This document shows positions 1 through 11,500 of a stretch of DNA of 39,183 bases, piece by piece. Source of the DNA: Willaertia magna (taxonomy: Eukaryota > Heterolobosea > Eutetramitea > Acrasida > Naegleriidae); assembly GCA_902984215.1 (NCBI GenBank), contig CADWAF010000229.1:1-39183 (forward strand). The letters run 5' to 3'. Under the pieces are notes generated by a model. The model made no database searches, was not told the origin of the DNA, and worked only from the letters and a program-made list of their open reading frames with translations. The number at the start of each line of letters is the position of its first letter. Position 1 is the stretch's first letter. Both the position numbers and the translations under genes were made by a program.

Positions 1-592
1 CATTTTCTTTCCATGTTTAAATCCCTTCATTTTCTTCATTTTACCATGTTTTCCATGATAATAACCTTGATGTCCATACATCATTGGTTGTTGTGGTGGA
101 TAAGCATATGTTTGAGTTGGATGAATAGGCATCATATTTGGTTGTTGTTGATACATCATTTGTTGTTGTGGTGGATAATATGGTTGATTCATCATTGGTG
201 GATATTGTTGTTGTGGAGGCATCATATTAGGTGGATATTGTTGTGGTGGCATCATTGTATTTGGAGGATACTGTTGTGGAGGCATCATGTTTGGTGGATA
301 TTGTTGTTGTTGTGGTGGATATTGCTAATAGTAAAATATAAATTATTTTGCGCAGTGATGAAAGATGAAAAAGTTCATTTTGAAACGACAAAAAAGTGTT
401 AGATCATAATTAAATATTTTGGGTTTTAAAACAGTGTTCATATTTCAACAGTTGATTGATAAATAATAATCGGTTTTTTTGTTTGTTTCGGTTGACTCTA
501 ATTAACTAGATCAAACTTACGTAAGGTTGTTGTTGTGGGTAGCCTTGTTGTGGAGGATATTGATTTCCGTATGGATTTTGGTGTGGATTCAT
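1..592 (-). CDS. XYPPX-repeat Gln/Pro/Tyr-rich protein, 3' part outside window
   Basis: Two exons read on the minus strand. Exon 1 is 592-521 (24 codons, ATG at 592). A GTAAGT donor begins at 520 and the acceptor AG is at 326-325, giving a 196-nt phase-0 intron. Exon 2 is 324-1 and runs off the window. The product is almost wholly Q, P, Y and M, with repeated QYPP / YPPQQ units and Met pairs. It then changes to a His/Lys/Gly-rich basic stretch (GKHGKMKKMKGFKHGKKM) at the window edge. Such YPP repeats followed by an HGK-rich tail are known in XYPPX-type proteins of plants and amoebae, which are often membrane- or vesicle-associated; the exact role is unknown. The composition argues for a disordered, condensate-prone protein. 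The frame stays open and in phase across the splice, which supports the model. Confidence 0.7.
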
Positions 593-818
593 TTTTTTTT
601 ACTTGATTTTCATCAACAAACATCGCCCCTTATTTTTAGTTTTATTAAAGACATTTTTATTTATTTATTTTTGAACTTCTATCAAGTTCTTATTAATGTT
701 ACAATGTTGTTTGTAAAGGGAACTATTATTATTACAAAAAATTATTGTATAAATTAAGTGAGATGAAAGAGATCTAGCAAAAAATATTTTAGTTTGTTGG
801 TAGTAGATAATAATCTTA

Positions 819-2978
819 TTATATCATACCAACTTGTTCTTGCATTTGAGTTTCCTTCTTCTTTCTTTCAATTTCTTCCTTTACAGCTTTATATTCAGAA
901 GTTCTTTTCCATCTTACAAAAAGGTCCATCATATCTCTTTCTACGTGATTTACTAATTTTTGTAAAACGTTATCAGGTATACGTTTTTCATTTATCTTCT
1001 CTGTTAATTGACGTTCCCATTCTTTTCTATTTGGAAGATTAAGTTCTAAGGCTGCATGATCTGAAATGTATTTATCAATCATTGTACGTAAAAACTTCTT
1101 TTTCCTTTCAGTTGAACCAAGTTTCTTAAAGTTTCTCGCTGTTATTAAATAAATAATAAGATTAATTATAATTAATAAATAAATTAATAACTTACCATCT
1201 TCCCAGAATAAAACACTTTCTGGAACGAAAGATTGAATTGCAAATTCTTTAAATAATTCTCTTGCTTTCTTATCATATAAAACTTCTTGAATTTCACTTG
1301 TTGAATTCTTTCCTTCTTCTACTCCTTCAACATAAGAGAATCTAGAAGTATAGAAAGATAATAAAACTGGAATTAAACATGAAATAACATTATCTGAAAC
1401 ACAACCAATTAAGATTATCCAACCTGCAGGTACATAATGTTCATACTCAGAAGAATAGGCTCCCCAAACGCCAAACACAAAGAAAATTATAACAACAACT
1501 ATCCAAATTAACATGACAGCTAAACATTCTTCACGAATTCTCCAAGTTTCCTTAACTGATCTCCAAATAATGAATAAAAGTATAAAATCAACTACAACAT
1601 AAACAACAGTTAAGGCTAAAACGGCATAAACTCTTGAACCGGCTGGACAACCATGTAAAAATCTTTCACTTGAATATAAATTTAAATCTGCTAATACAAC
1701 AATTGCAAAGATAACAATATGAATAAAGTAAACTGAAAACAATACTGATAAAAGGAATGGCTTGCCTACAAGGATATTATAACTTCTAAGGTAACGTTGA
1801 ATCTTATCAGGATCAATTAATGCAGATGTTGCTGCGGTTCTAGGAGTAATTGGTTCAGTAACTTTATCCTCATCATGTTTTTCAGGAGGAATATTAAATA
1901 CAACTTCTTTTGGGGCGGTTGTTTGGTTTGTATTTACTACATGAGCATTATTTGCATCTAAATGAAGTTGCGGAACGTTTGGTTTCATATCCGTAGTATT
2001 TGGTGAAATACTTGGTGAAGTATTAGGACTATTTGTTTGAGAAGTAACATGTTTAAAATCTTCGGAAGATCCCTCATCGTCACTTGATGATTCATCACTT
2101 TCTTCAACTTCTCTTAAGATATTATCATCATGAACTAATGGAGATGCATTTCCAACACTACTACCACTAACATCACTATTTTGAATTTCGTGTTGAAGGC
2201 TTGTTATATTATTTGCAATTATTGGACCATCATTTCTAGGAGATTTCCTTAAAGATTTTGAAGAAGTATCTCCACTACTAAGCATATTCATTTCCGATGT
2301 AGCAAGACCACCTTTAAATAAAGATTGTCTTCTTTCTAAAGTACCAGTAGCTTTCTCTTTTGTTTGAGATAATTTATAAACGAAAAACAATCTCCAACAT
2401 CTTAAAATTGATGGTAAGAAAACACCAGGATAACTCATATATAAAATTAAAATAAAGAAAAAACAAGGAAAGATATGTCTACCAAATGCAAATCTAATAA
2501 ATTAACAACAAAAACAATAACAATCCAATCAAACCCATTAATAATAATAAATAATTATTATTCAAACCATCAAGTTAATTCAAACAAGTTAATAAATAAT
2601 AACATTATTTCGGAACATTCAAATCAGAGGAAAAAAGAACCCACAGATTAGTCCATTTTTCTAAAAATTTTTTGTAGTAAATTTTACTTACCGCCAAGTA
2701 GTCATGAAGGCTATAAAATAAGTTGCAATTAAACTGACACACATTAAGAAGACATCTCTAGATTTAACGGGTTGATAATTTCTTCTTAAAATTACAAGTG
2801 TAAATAGTACAAAAAACCAAACGGAATATACAGCATAAAATGTCCAAGAAAGTGGAGAGATTGCATCCGCATCATATATTTCAGTTCTTGTTGTTATAAT
2901 TCCTTCACTTGCATTAAAATAAGAAAGTGAAGGAGAGATGGGATAGGAATCGTAATCAGAATTTATAGTTATTGACAT
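819..2978 (-). CDS. Seven-transmembrane receptor with C-terminal RGS domain
   Basis: Three exons: 2978-2692, 2433-1196 and 1138-819, giving 614 residues. Intron 1 (258 nt) splits an Arg codon (phase 2, GTAAGT donor). Intron 2 (57 nt, phase 1) joins FWED to ARNFKKL. Exon 1 supplies two hydrophobic helices (WTFYAVYSVWFFVLFTLVIL and DVFLMCVSLIATYFIAF) and a third straddles the first splice. A polar Ser/Asn/Asp-rich insert of about 180 residues follows, then four more helices. The cytoplasmic end begins LFKEFAIQSFVPESVLFWED, the typical start of an RGS domain, and ends in a charged helix. RGS domains speed GTP hydrolysis on G-alpha, so the protein probably combines a receptor with its own G-protein brake, as plant AtRGS1 does. 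The open frame that starts at 2438 uses an intronic Met and is not the true start. The long loop between helices 3 and 4 is unusual. Ligand unknown. Confidence 0.8.
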
Positions 2979-3528
2979 TAAACTATGTTTGTGTGTAAAT
3001 ATGATGTGATATCTTTATGATGAAGATCGTTAAGAAGTTGACAATTTTTTTTTTGACTTTTGATGGGGATTGAATATTATTAAGAATAATGATGTTTGGT
3101 ATGAGGATAGCAATATTAGCGCTTTTACAGTTATTTCAAGCCTTTATGGAAATGGGATGTGTGGTACTTATTGAACGTTGAAGAATAGTACTCTTCTTTT
3201 AAAAACAATTTTAAACAATAAAGTGGTTGAATGGTTTAATTTTCTTTTTTTTTTTTAAAACGTTGCATGCTTTATTGCTTACACATATAAATGTACAACA
3301 AAAACAACCAATTTGTCATCCACTGGATTGTTTATTTAACTATTAAGTCAACAATTAGGATAATTTCTTCTTCTTCATCTCAATGCCCTTTTTGCCTGGA
3401 CTGATGTTGACGGACTGAAATTTTCCCGGTTTTTTTTTGGCGCGAAAAATGTTCGTTAAACTAAAAATTATCAATTTTGAAAAACCCCAAAATTTGAATA
3501 CAAAAAAAAAGGAAAATATAACTAACGA
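2979..3528. other. Intergenic region, divergent promoters
   Basis: This 550-nt stretch separates the divergent 7TM-RGS gene and the gene starting at 3529. It is AT-rich with T-tracts near 3048 and 3245. The only recognisable element is the E2F-like palindrome at 3436-3447. I see no ORF, tRNA or repeat here. Confidence 0.6.
3436..3447. promoter_or_regulatory. E2F/DP-like palindrome
   Basis: TTTGGCGCGAAA is an exact match to the E2F/DP consensus TTTSGCGCSAAA. It stands 81 nt before the ATG of the gene at 3529, in a strongly AT-rich context where such a GC core is unexpected. Function is inferred from the motif only. Confidence 0.5.
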
Positions 3529-4485
3529 ATGAGAGTTTATGCAAGTAAAAGAAAATCTTCGTTAGAATTGAAAAAGAGGCTAGTTACCAATACCACTCCC
3601 GAGTTGAGTGAAGAGGAAGAACAAGAAGAAGAAAATACTAACAACAATACTACCAATCCAGCAGTAGAAGAAGAAGAAGAGGATGACATTATCATTCAGC
3701 CTAGAGTTGCAAGAACAAGAAAAAGTAACAATACTAGCGCCAATAAGAAAAATTCAAAGAAAAAGAGTCCACTACAAAGAGGCAAGTCAATTTACGATAG
3801 TGACGATGACGCTTTAAAAATTGAAACATCTACTAGCGATAGTGAATATGAAGATAACAATAAGAGCAACAATTCTAAAAAGAAGAAAAAGAGAAATTCC
3901 ACAAATAGCTCAAAAAAGAAAAAGACTTCCGCCAACAGCAGTAAAAAGAGTAAAAGCACAAGTAAAAAACGTAAAAAGAAACGAGATGATGATTCTGAAG
4001 ATGATGAAGAAGAAGAATTAGATCCAGAAGTTGCAAAATATGTTGAAAAACAACGAAAATACTTTCAAGAAGTTGATGCTCAAAAATTAAAGAAAGTTAT
4101 TGACAATGATGATGAAGAACAAAATTCAATTCTTTTAGAAAAGGCTTCACAAGAAATTCAAGAAAATATTTCAAAAGAATTAAAGAATGGTGAAGAGGCA
4201 AGACAATTATTAAAAGTTGACATTTCAAAGATGGTTGCTGAAAAGAAGAATAATAATGAACAAACTCAACAACTAGAATTAAATAACAGAAGAACAGAAG
4301 AGACAGTAGTGGTTGAATTAGATGAAAGATTATATAAAGAATATGCAAGGTATTGTGAAGCATTACAAGGGATTGTAGATCCAATGAGTTTTGAAGAATT
4401 TAAAGAACAATCTGGGCAAGGTATTAAGATTAATACTTTACAATGTGAAGAAGAAAATGACGATGAATTTAGTTTTTTAAGTTAA
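3529..4485 (+). CDS. Highly charged nuclear-type protein; weak Sororin-like motif
   Basis: The 318-residue product is not firmly recognised. Residues 20-60 hold acidic runs. Residues 62-152 are Lys/Ser-rich with several basic clusters (KKKKKR, KKRKKKR) that look like nuclear localisation signals, followed by DDDSEDDEEEE. Only residues 165-300 look foldable, as amphipathic helices. At 178-187 the segment YFQEVDAQKL recalls the YF-x-E-[VI]-D-x-x-x-L pattern that I associate with the C-terminal motif of Sororin-type cohesin protectors; this match is short and weak. An E2F-like palindrome lies upstream, and a cohesin kleisin gene is in the same window, which makes a cell-cycle role plausible but unproven. 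The ATG at 3529 is the first in frame. Confidence 0.6.
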   Translation: MRVYASKRKSSLELKKRLVTNTTPELSEEEEQEEENTNNNTTNPAVEEEEEDDIIIQPRVARTRKSNNTSANKKNSKKKSPLQRGKSIYDSDDDALKIETSTSDSEYEDNNKSNNSKKKKKRNSTNSSKKKKTSANSSKKSKSTSKKRKKKRDDDSEDDEEEELDPEVAKYVEKQRKYFQEVDAQKLKKVIDNDDEEQNSILLEKASQEIQENISKELKNGEEARQLLKVDISKMVAEKKNNNEQTQQLELNNRRTEETVVVELDERLYKEYARYCEALQGIVDPMSFEEFKEQSGQGIKINTLQCEEENDDEFSFLS

Positions 4486-4709
4486 TTTGACATTTTAATA
4501 ATTTAAGATTAATATTTATGTAAATTATATTTTAGGTATATTTAAATGAGCTTTATTTTAAAGAATAAGCTTACAATCTAGGTCTGTTATAAAATAAACA
4601 ATTTTAAACAGTTTTGAACAATTTTACTTTAAATAGTGCAACAAGGTTTTTTACAAAACCGTTTGTTCAATAAATTTAAAAAATAAATTTAACAAATCAA
4701 ATAAAAAAA

Positions 4710-5189
4710 ATGCAATTCTCACTCGGAAAATCAACAAATAACACCAAACCTAAAGCACCTACCACTAACATCAATAATAACACTGTATCTTCACTTTTAT
4801 CATCACAAAAGAAAATTAATACATCATCAATAATTAACAATAATAATAGTAAACTTAATAATGTATTTGGAGATGATGATGATGACGATAATGATGATAA
4901 TGAAGAATTTGAAAAACAAGAAATAAAATTATCAACTAAAAAAATTAAAGATTTAAATCAAAATAAATCACTTGTCCATTTACACAATAAATTACTTTCT
5001 TCCAACAACAAACACAACAACAATAATCCTTCTTCCAATAATTCTAATAATTCCAATAATTCTTCCAATATCTCTTCCAAAAAAGATATACTTTCCTTTC
5101 TAGATAAGGATGATGAACATGAAGAAGAACAATTAAATAATGAATTAAATAAGGAAACTACATTTTTTAATAAAATGAAAAAAAAATAA
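4710..5189 (+). CDS. Asn/Asp/Lys-rich low-complexity protein
   Basis: A 159-residue ORF opening directly after an A8 tract (ATG 4710). It begins MQFSLGKS, has an Asn/Ser-rich segment, an acidic block after NVFG (positions about 51-67), another Asn/Ser run at about 100-123, and a Lys-rich end. A short conserved-looking element, SSKKDILSFLDKDDEHEEE, sits near residues 122-140. The FSLGK start and the xxFGDDDD block resemble the N-termini of some splicing-associated small nuclear proteins, but I do not recognise the family. Codon use is very AT-rich, like the flanking genes. It could be a real small nuclear protein or a rapidly evolving one. Confidence 0.45.
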   Translation: MQFSLGKSTNNTKPKAPTTNINNNTVSSLLSSQKKINTSSIINNNNSKLNNVFGDDDDDDNDDNEEFEKQEIKLSTKKIKDLNQNKSLVHLHNKLLSSNNKHNNNNPSSNNSNNSNNSSNISSKKDILSFLDKDDEHEEEQLNNELNKETTFFNKMKKK

Positions 5190-5542
5190 TAAAAAAAAAA
5201 TGATTGCTGACACTTTATCTTCATTTCTTTCCGATAGAAACAAAAAATTAAAGTGAATTGAAATTAATTGATCAACACATTAATAACAATTAAATAACAA
5301 TTAACAATTTACCACGTAATTACTACGTGATGTGAAAAAGTATTTAAATGAAACTGCCGTAATGGTACAAACAAAAAACCAAAGGAACCAATACTTTTTC
5401 ACTGTAAATCCAACCAACAAAAACAACCATAACCAACAGGTTTACAGTTTCATTTTTAAAAAAAAAATTATTTAAAAAAAAAGCCTTAATAATCTTTCAT
5501 TCAATTAATAGCTCTTGTTCTTTTCTTTAAACTTTTTTGAAA
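5190..5542. promoter_or_regulatory. Upstream region of the giant EGF gene, with interleaved inverted repeats
   Basis: Four inverted pairs are visible. GTGAAAAAGTATT at 5332-5344 is matched exactly by its complement at 5390-5402. AAATGAAACTG at 5346-5356 is matched at 5445-5455. ACTGTAAA at 5401-5408 is matched at 5441-5448. CACGTA at 5313-5318 pairs with TACGTG at 5324-5329. The first two pairs interleave (A, B, A', B'). They lie in the presumed promoter or 5' UTR of the gene at 5543. A run of A (5459-5480) follows. Function unknown. Confidence 0.55.
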
Positions 5543-8500
5543 ATGAAGGAAAGAAGAAGATTATTTGTTTTATGTGTAATGTTATTATGTATTATTTCAA
5601 TAAGCCTTATTAAAGCAGATACTTGTCCTGATTATACTGGAGATTGTACTTTTCCCGAGTATAGTGCAGAAGAGGCAGCAATTTTATTTCCAGAAGATAC
5701 TCAATTACAAGAATTATCTCCAGGATGTTCTGATACATTATGCCAATATAGTTGGTATAGAGAAAGTAGTGCTTTAGCAAGTGGTGATGTAGACTTTTCA
5801 TTTGCAGCAGCCCCAGCATCATCAGATTCATCCCTTTTTACTTCTGCTGTTTTACCACCTGAAGATACCTCTGGTGATGCTTCTGATGATGCCTTATGGC
5901 ATGATACATCTGATGGGTTATCTTGCACTTTAGATTTCAATGGTGAATGTTCTTTTATAGATAGTTCTGTTGGTTATAGTATTGATGGTATTTTATATCC
6001 TGATGAAGAGACCTCTAATGTTGAATGTTCTTCTTTAGATGATTTTACAAGTCAACCATTATGTCAATATTCATGGTACAGAGGAGATAAATCTTTAGGT
6101 GGTGATGGTGGATTTGTTATGTTTGCACCTCCAGAAATTCCAGAAGTTGAACCTGAAACTACAGTTATCTTAACTGATGAATCTAATGGATTAACTTGTG
6201 ATTTAGATTTTAATGGTGAATGTTCATATATGGGTAATAATGTTGGTTATAGTGCTGATGCAATTCTCTATCCTGATGAAGATACATCCAGTATTGAGTG
6301 TTCTTCTTTAGAAGATTTCACTAACCAACCATTATGTCAATATTCATGGTACAGAAGCGAGAAATTCTTGAATTCTGATGAGGGATTACTTAAATATGTT
6401 CTTGTAACCTCTAATCCTACTAAGGGAAGTAATCCCACCAGTAGTGGAAATAACACAACACCTTTCTTTAGCTCTGTGGTATTGCCTGATACAAGTGGTG
6501 CTTTTGAAAACGAATTAGCTTGTAATTTAGATTTTAATGGCGATTGTTCTTACATGGGTGATAGTTTAAGTTACAGTGTTGAGGCTATTCTTTATTTTGA
6601 TGAAGATACTTCTAATACTGAGTGTTCTTCCCTAGATGACTTAACTAGCCAGCCATTATGTCAATACTCATGGTACAGAAGTGAAAAATTCTTGGGAGGC
6701 GAAAATAGTGGAGATGGTTTCTTTGGTTTCGATAATCCAATTGTTGATTTACCAAACGACAACAGTACAAATTATGGAAATAACACTGATGACTCTTCAT
6801 GGATTGAACCTGATTTAAGTACACTCTCCTGTCAACTTACTTTTAACGGTGATTGCTCTTTATTGGGAGTTGTTGATTTAAGTTATGATGAATCGTCAAT
6901 GGAGTTCCCAGGTAATACTGATTCCAGCCGCACAGAATGTTCTTCTATGGAAGACTATTTCTTTGACTCACTTTGTGATTACGATTGGTTTAGAAAAGAA
7001 CAATTCCTTGGCTCCATCGATGGCAATTTTTCCTATTCAGAGGAAACTGGAATAGATAATAATAATCTCCCAAAACCATCCCCAATTTCCCCAGTAAGCC
7101 CTTCTTCACCAGTGGTTGCCCCTAGCACCCCAATGAGCTCATTCCCTGTTATTGAACCTAGTGTTCCAGTTAGTCCATCGCCTATAGCTATGCCTAGCAT
7201 TATTGAAACAAATCCTTCTGTTCCACCTCCAGCAGAAAGTACTTCTTCACCAATAGTTCAATCTAGTCCAAGCATCCCAATTACAAGCAACAGTACGCCT
7301 CCAATTTTCTCGTCACCTGTTGTTTTATCCAGCCCACTTTCTTGTCCACTCAACTTCAACGGTGATTGCTCTTTGTTAGGTATTGTGGATTTAAGTTATG
7401 ATAAGTCATCAATGGAGTTCCCAGGTAATACAGATTCAAGCTCTAAAAGGTGCTCTACAATTGAAGATTATTACTTTGATTCACTTTGTGATTACGATTG
7501 GTTTAGAAAAGAACAATTCCTTGGCAGTGACCAGCCATATACGGGAGGAATTGAATATGACAGCAGCACTCCTGAGCCAACACCTATTCCTAAGATTTCA
7601 CCAACCCCAGTGGCCTCGAACTCTGCCCCTGTAGACTCCCCTATTGTTATGCCTAGCACTATCCCAATTGTCCCAAGTCCTTCTATTCTACCTCCAACAA
7701 GTATTTCTTCACCATTAGTTCAACCTAGTTTTGTTCCTTTAACTTCAGTTAGCTCGTCATATGTAGTGTCTCCTAGTGCTCCATCAGTTAAACCAAGTAC
7801 AAGTAAAAATAGTTCCCCAGTTGAAATCCCAGGAAATTATTCATTACCCAATGTACCTCATTGCTCAACAAATTGCAGCTGGAATGGTGAGTGTATAGGC
7901 AATGAAATTTGTGACTGTAAAAATGGATTTGGTGGAATTGATTGTTCAATCTTCGTTTGTAATGGAAAGCTTTCTTCAGATCCATTAGCCTGTGGAGATA
8001 ATGGATTATGTACAGGACCTAATACATGTACATGCAAGTCAGAAGATTATACTGGCCCATGGTGTGATGAATTTGTTTGTGGTTTATACCAAAGAAATGA
8101 CCCACGTGTATGTTCAGGAAAAGGGTCTTGTAAAGAAAAAGATGTTTGCCAATGTATTGATGGATATTTTGGCGCTAATTGTGAGATTTTTACTTGTAGT
8201 GGAATAATGACTAACTCAAGTATAATATGTAGTGGAAAAGGAAAATGTTCCAGCCCTGATAAATGTGAATGTAATAATGGGTACACAGGAACAAATTGTG
8301 AGATACCAGTGTGTCACTCTAAGAGAGGAGATGAACCAACTGCTTGTAGTGGACATGGTACTTGTACTGCATTTGATACATGTTCTTGCCTTCTTGGTTG
8401 GACAGGACTAAATTGTGAAATACCTATCTGTAATGGCTATCAAGGCAGTAATGCATGTTCCAAGAGAGGGGCTTGTGTTGCCCCAGATTTGTGTGTTTGC

Positions 8501-11500
8501 GACTCTGGTTATAAAGGAATAGATTGTGAAATATCTCTTTGTTTTGGAAGTAACTCCACAGATACACAAAATGTATGTTCAGGAAATGGCAAATGCCTAG
8601 AAAAGGATACTTGTTCTTGCCATACCGGATATTCAGGAAGCGATTGTTCTCTACCTGTTTGCTATGGAAAAGTAGCAAATGAACCTAACGTATGTGGTGG
8701 AAAAGGAAAATGTACCTCAAAAGATAATTGTGTATACCCTATTTGTAATGGAAAATTGGCCATAGATCAAGATGTTTGCAGTGGTAGCGGAGACTGTACT
8801 GGCAGTGGTTGTGTTTGTAAACCAGGATACTCTGGAAACGATTGTGAAATTCCTATTTGTTTTGAAAAACCAAAGGGTCCTCTTGCCTGTAATGGAAGGG
8901 GTGTATGCTCAGCAAGTAACAAATGTGATTGTGACGCAGGATATGGTGGAATCGAATGTGAATTTAATTTATGTAATGGAAAGACACCTACTGACCCAAG
9001 TGTATGCAGTGGAAATGGTGTATGTGTAGGATTAGATAAATGCGAATGTAAAGTTGGATATGAAGGGGATGATTGTGAAAAGATTGTTACATCCCTTACT
9101 TGCAATGGTAAATATAATGCCGACCCAACCGTATGCAACGGCAGAGGCATTTGTACCTCATTGGACACTTGCCAATGTAAGCCAGGTTTCTCAGGAACTT
9201 TTTGTGAAATATCCTCTTGTTTGGGCCTTCCTTCCACTGATGAAAACGTTTGCAACAAGAACGGTACATGTACTAGTACAGACACTTGTGTTTGTGAAAC
9301 CAAATATGTTAACAACAAATGTGAAGAACATTCATGTAATGGAAAATTGGCAAGTAATCCTGAAGCATGCTCAGGTAACGGTGTTTGTTTTGGATTAGAT
9401 AAATGCTCATGCTTACCAGGCTTTACTGGAAATAATTGCGAAAAATTTGATTGCTTTGGGTTATCCAACATAAGCCCAAGTACATGCTCCTCTAAAGGTA
9501 AATGTGCAACAAAGGATAAATGTACTTGTAATTCTGGATTTACAGGACTTGATTGCTCAATCCCAGTTTGTAATGGAGTACCATCCAACGATAGCTCTGT
9601 TTGTAGTAGAAATGGTATGTGTGGTTTAAACGTTGATGGTGAACCTGTTTGTAAATGCAATGAAGGTTGGAGTGGAAGCAACTGTGATATTCCTATTTGT
9701 ACTAAGTCTTGTGGTAATGGTATATGCAAAGCTCCTAACGTTTGTGAATGTAAAAATGGTTTTGTGGGAGATAAATGTGATACTCATACATGCTCTGGTA
9801 AATTACCTACAGACCCTTCTGTTTGTTCATCTAGAGGAAGCTGTGTTGGCTTAAACACCTGTTTTTGTAATGGTGGTAAATATTCTGGAAGTGAATGTGA
9901 AGTTGAACTATGCTTTGGAAAACCTAAGAATATGACTGGAGTTTGTTCTGGTCATGGTTTATGTGAATCACCTGATGTTTGTAAATGTCAACCTGGTTAT
10001 AAGGGCAGTGAATGCCAATATTTCCATTGTGATGACGTAGATAGTTGCAGTTATCATGGTACTTGCGTTGGTCCAAATACATGCCAATGTGCTAGTCAAT
10101 TTACTGGAAGTGACTGTTCTCAACCAGTTTGTTACGGAAAGAGTGTTAATGCGTGCTCTGGTTCGGGAACTTGTGAAAGAGATACTGCTACCACCACTGT
10201 TTGTAAGTGCAACCCTGGTTATTTTGGTACTGAATGTGAAATACCTTCTTGTAAGGGATTAATTGCCTCAGATCCAAAGGTTTGTTCTGGTATTGGTATG
10301 TGTAATTCGTTGGACAATTGTACTTGTAATCAAGGATACACTGGAAATAATTGTGAAACACCAATTTGTTTTGGTGTTATTGGAAGTAGCGCATGTAATG
10401 GTAACGGAGACTGCATTGGTTATGACCAATGTAAGTGCAAAACTGGATACACTGGTCCTAACTGTGAAAGACATACTTGCAATGGAGTAGATGAACTATC
10501 CCCAAGCGTATGCAGCAGCCATGGCAGTTGTATCGGTCCTGGAAAATGTTTATGTAAAGATGGTTTTGAAGGAAAGTACTGTGAATACAGTGTATGCTCA
10601 GAAAAGACATCGTTGGATCCAAGTGCTTGTAGAGGCAGAGGTACATGTTATGGGGGCGTTTGTAATTGTAAGGCAGCCTATAGTGGAGGTGAATGCGAGT
10701 TTAGTACTTGTAATGGTAAAAATAGTTCAAGTAGTACTGTTTGTTCTGGTCACGGTGCATGTATTGATACTGACACCTGTGTATGTGCTTCTGGATATAC
10801 TGGAAGTAATTGTGAACAATCAATATGTTTTGGAAAGGTTGACACAGACATTACTGTTTGTTCTGGAAGGGGGTTGTGTGTCTCACCTGGAAAATGTGAT
10901 TGCAAAGTTGGTTATTATGGATCTAATTGTGAAAATTCTGTATGTTTTGGAAAGAATGGTACTTCTGGATGTTATAACAATGGTAATTGTATTGATGTAA
11001 ACACCTGTTCTTGTAATGACGGGTATTTTGGAATTGATTGTAGACATACTGTTTGTTCTGGATACAAGTCCACTGAACCAAAAGTTTGCTCTGGTAATGG
11101 TCAATGTATAAGCAAAGATAAGTGCTCATGCAAACCAGGTTATGGAGGTAAAAATTGTGAATTCTATCAATGCTTTGGTAAAGTATCTTCTGATCCTGAC
11201 ACCTGCAATGGTCGCGGTTTATGTGTGGATTTGGATACCTGTGATTGTCAAGGAAGATATATAGGTTCAAAGTGTGAAATTCCTTTATGTTTTGGAATTC
11301 CAGCAAATGATACCAACTCCTGCTCTCAAAAGGGGTTGTGCTTGGATAATAACAAATGTGAATGTAGTGCTGGGTTTACTGGTGACAAATGTCAATTTAT
11401 TGATGCTACTGACCCAAGCCGTGAATGCAAAGGTGAATTCGTTTTGAGTAATCAATTTTCATTGATCGGAAACAAATTATATTTTGTCATGGTAATGTTA

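Noticed and set aside
13..402. A plus-strand frame rich in Trp, His and Leu
   Set aside because: It is antisense to the Gln/Pro/Tyr codon repeats of the XYPPX gene and crosses its intron.
5537..5542. TTG start adding two residues to the giant protein
   Set aside because: Non-ATG start; the ATG at 5543 is followed at once by a normal signal peptide.
8767..9729. A 320-codon open frame on the minus strand
   Set aside because: It is antisense to the EGF array. Its Pro/Leu/His-rich repeats are the complement of the Cys/Gly repeats, so it is a by-product of that repeat structure.
7859..11405. Regular short repeats that might suggest a CRISPR-like or satellite array
   Set aside because: The periodicity is that of EGF codons within one open frame; there are no identical repeats with unique spacers.
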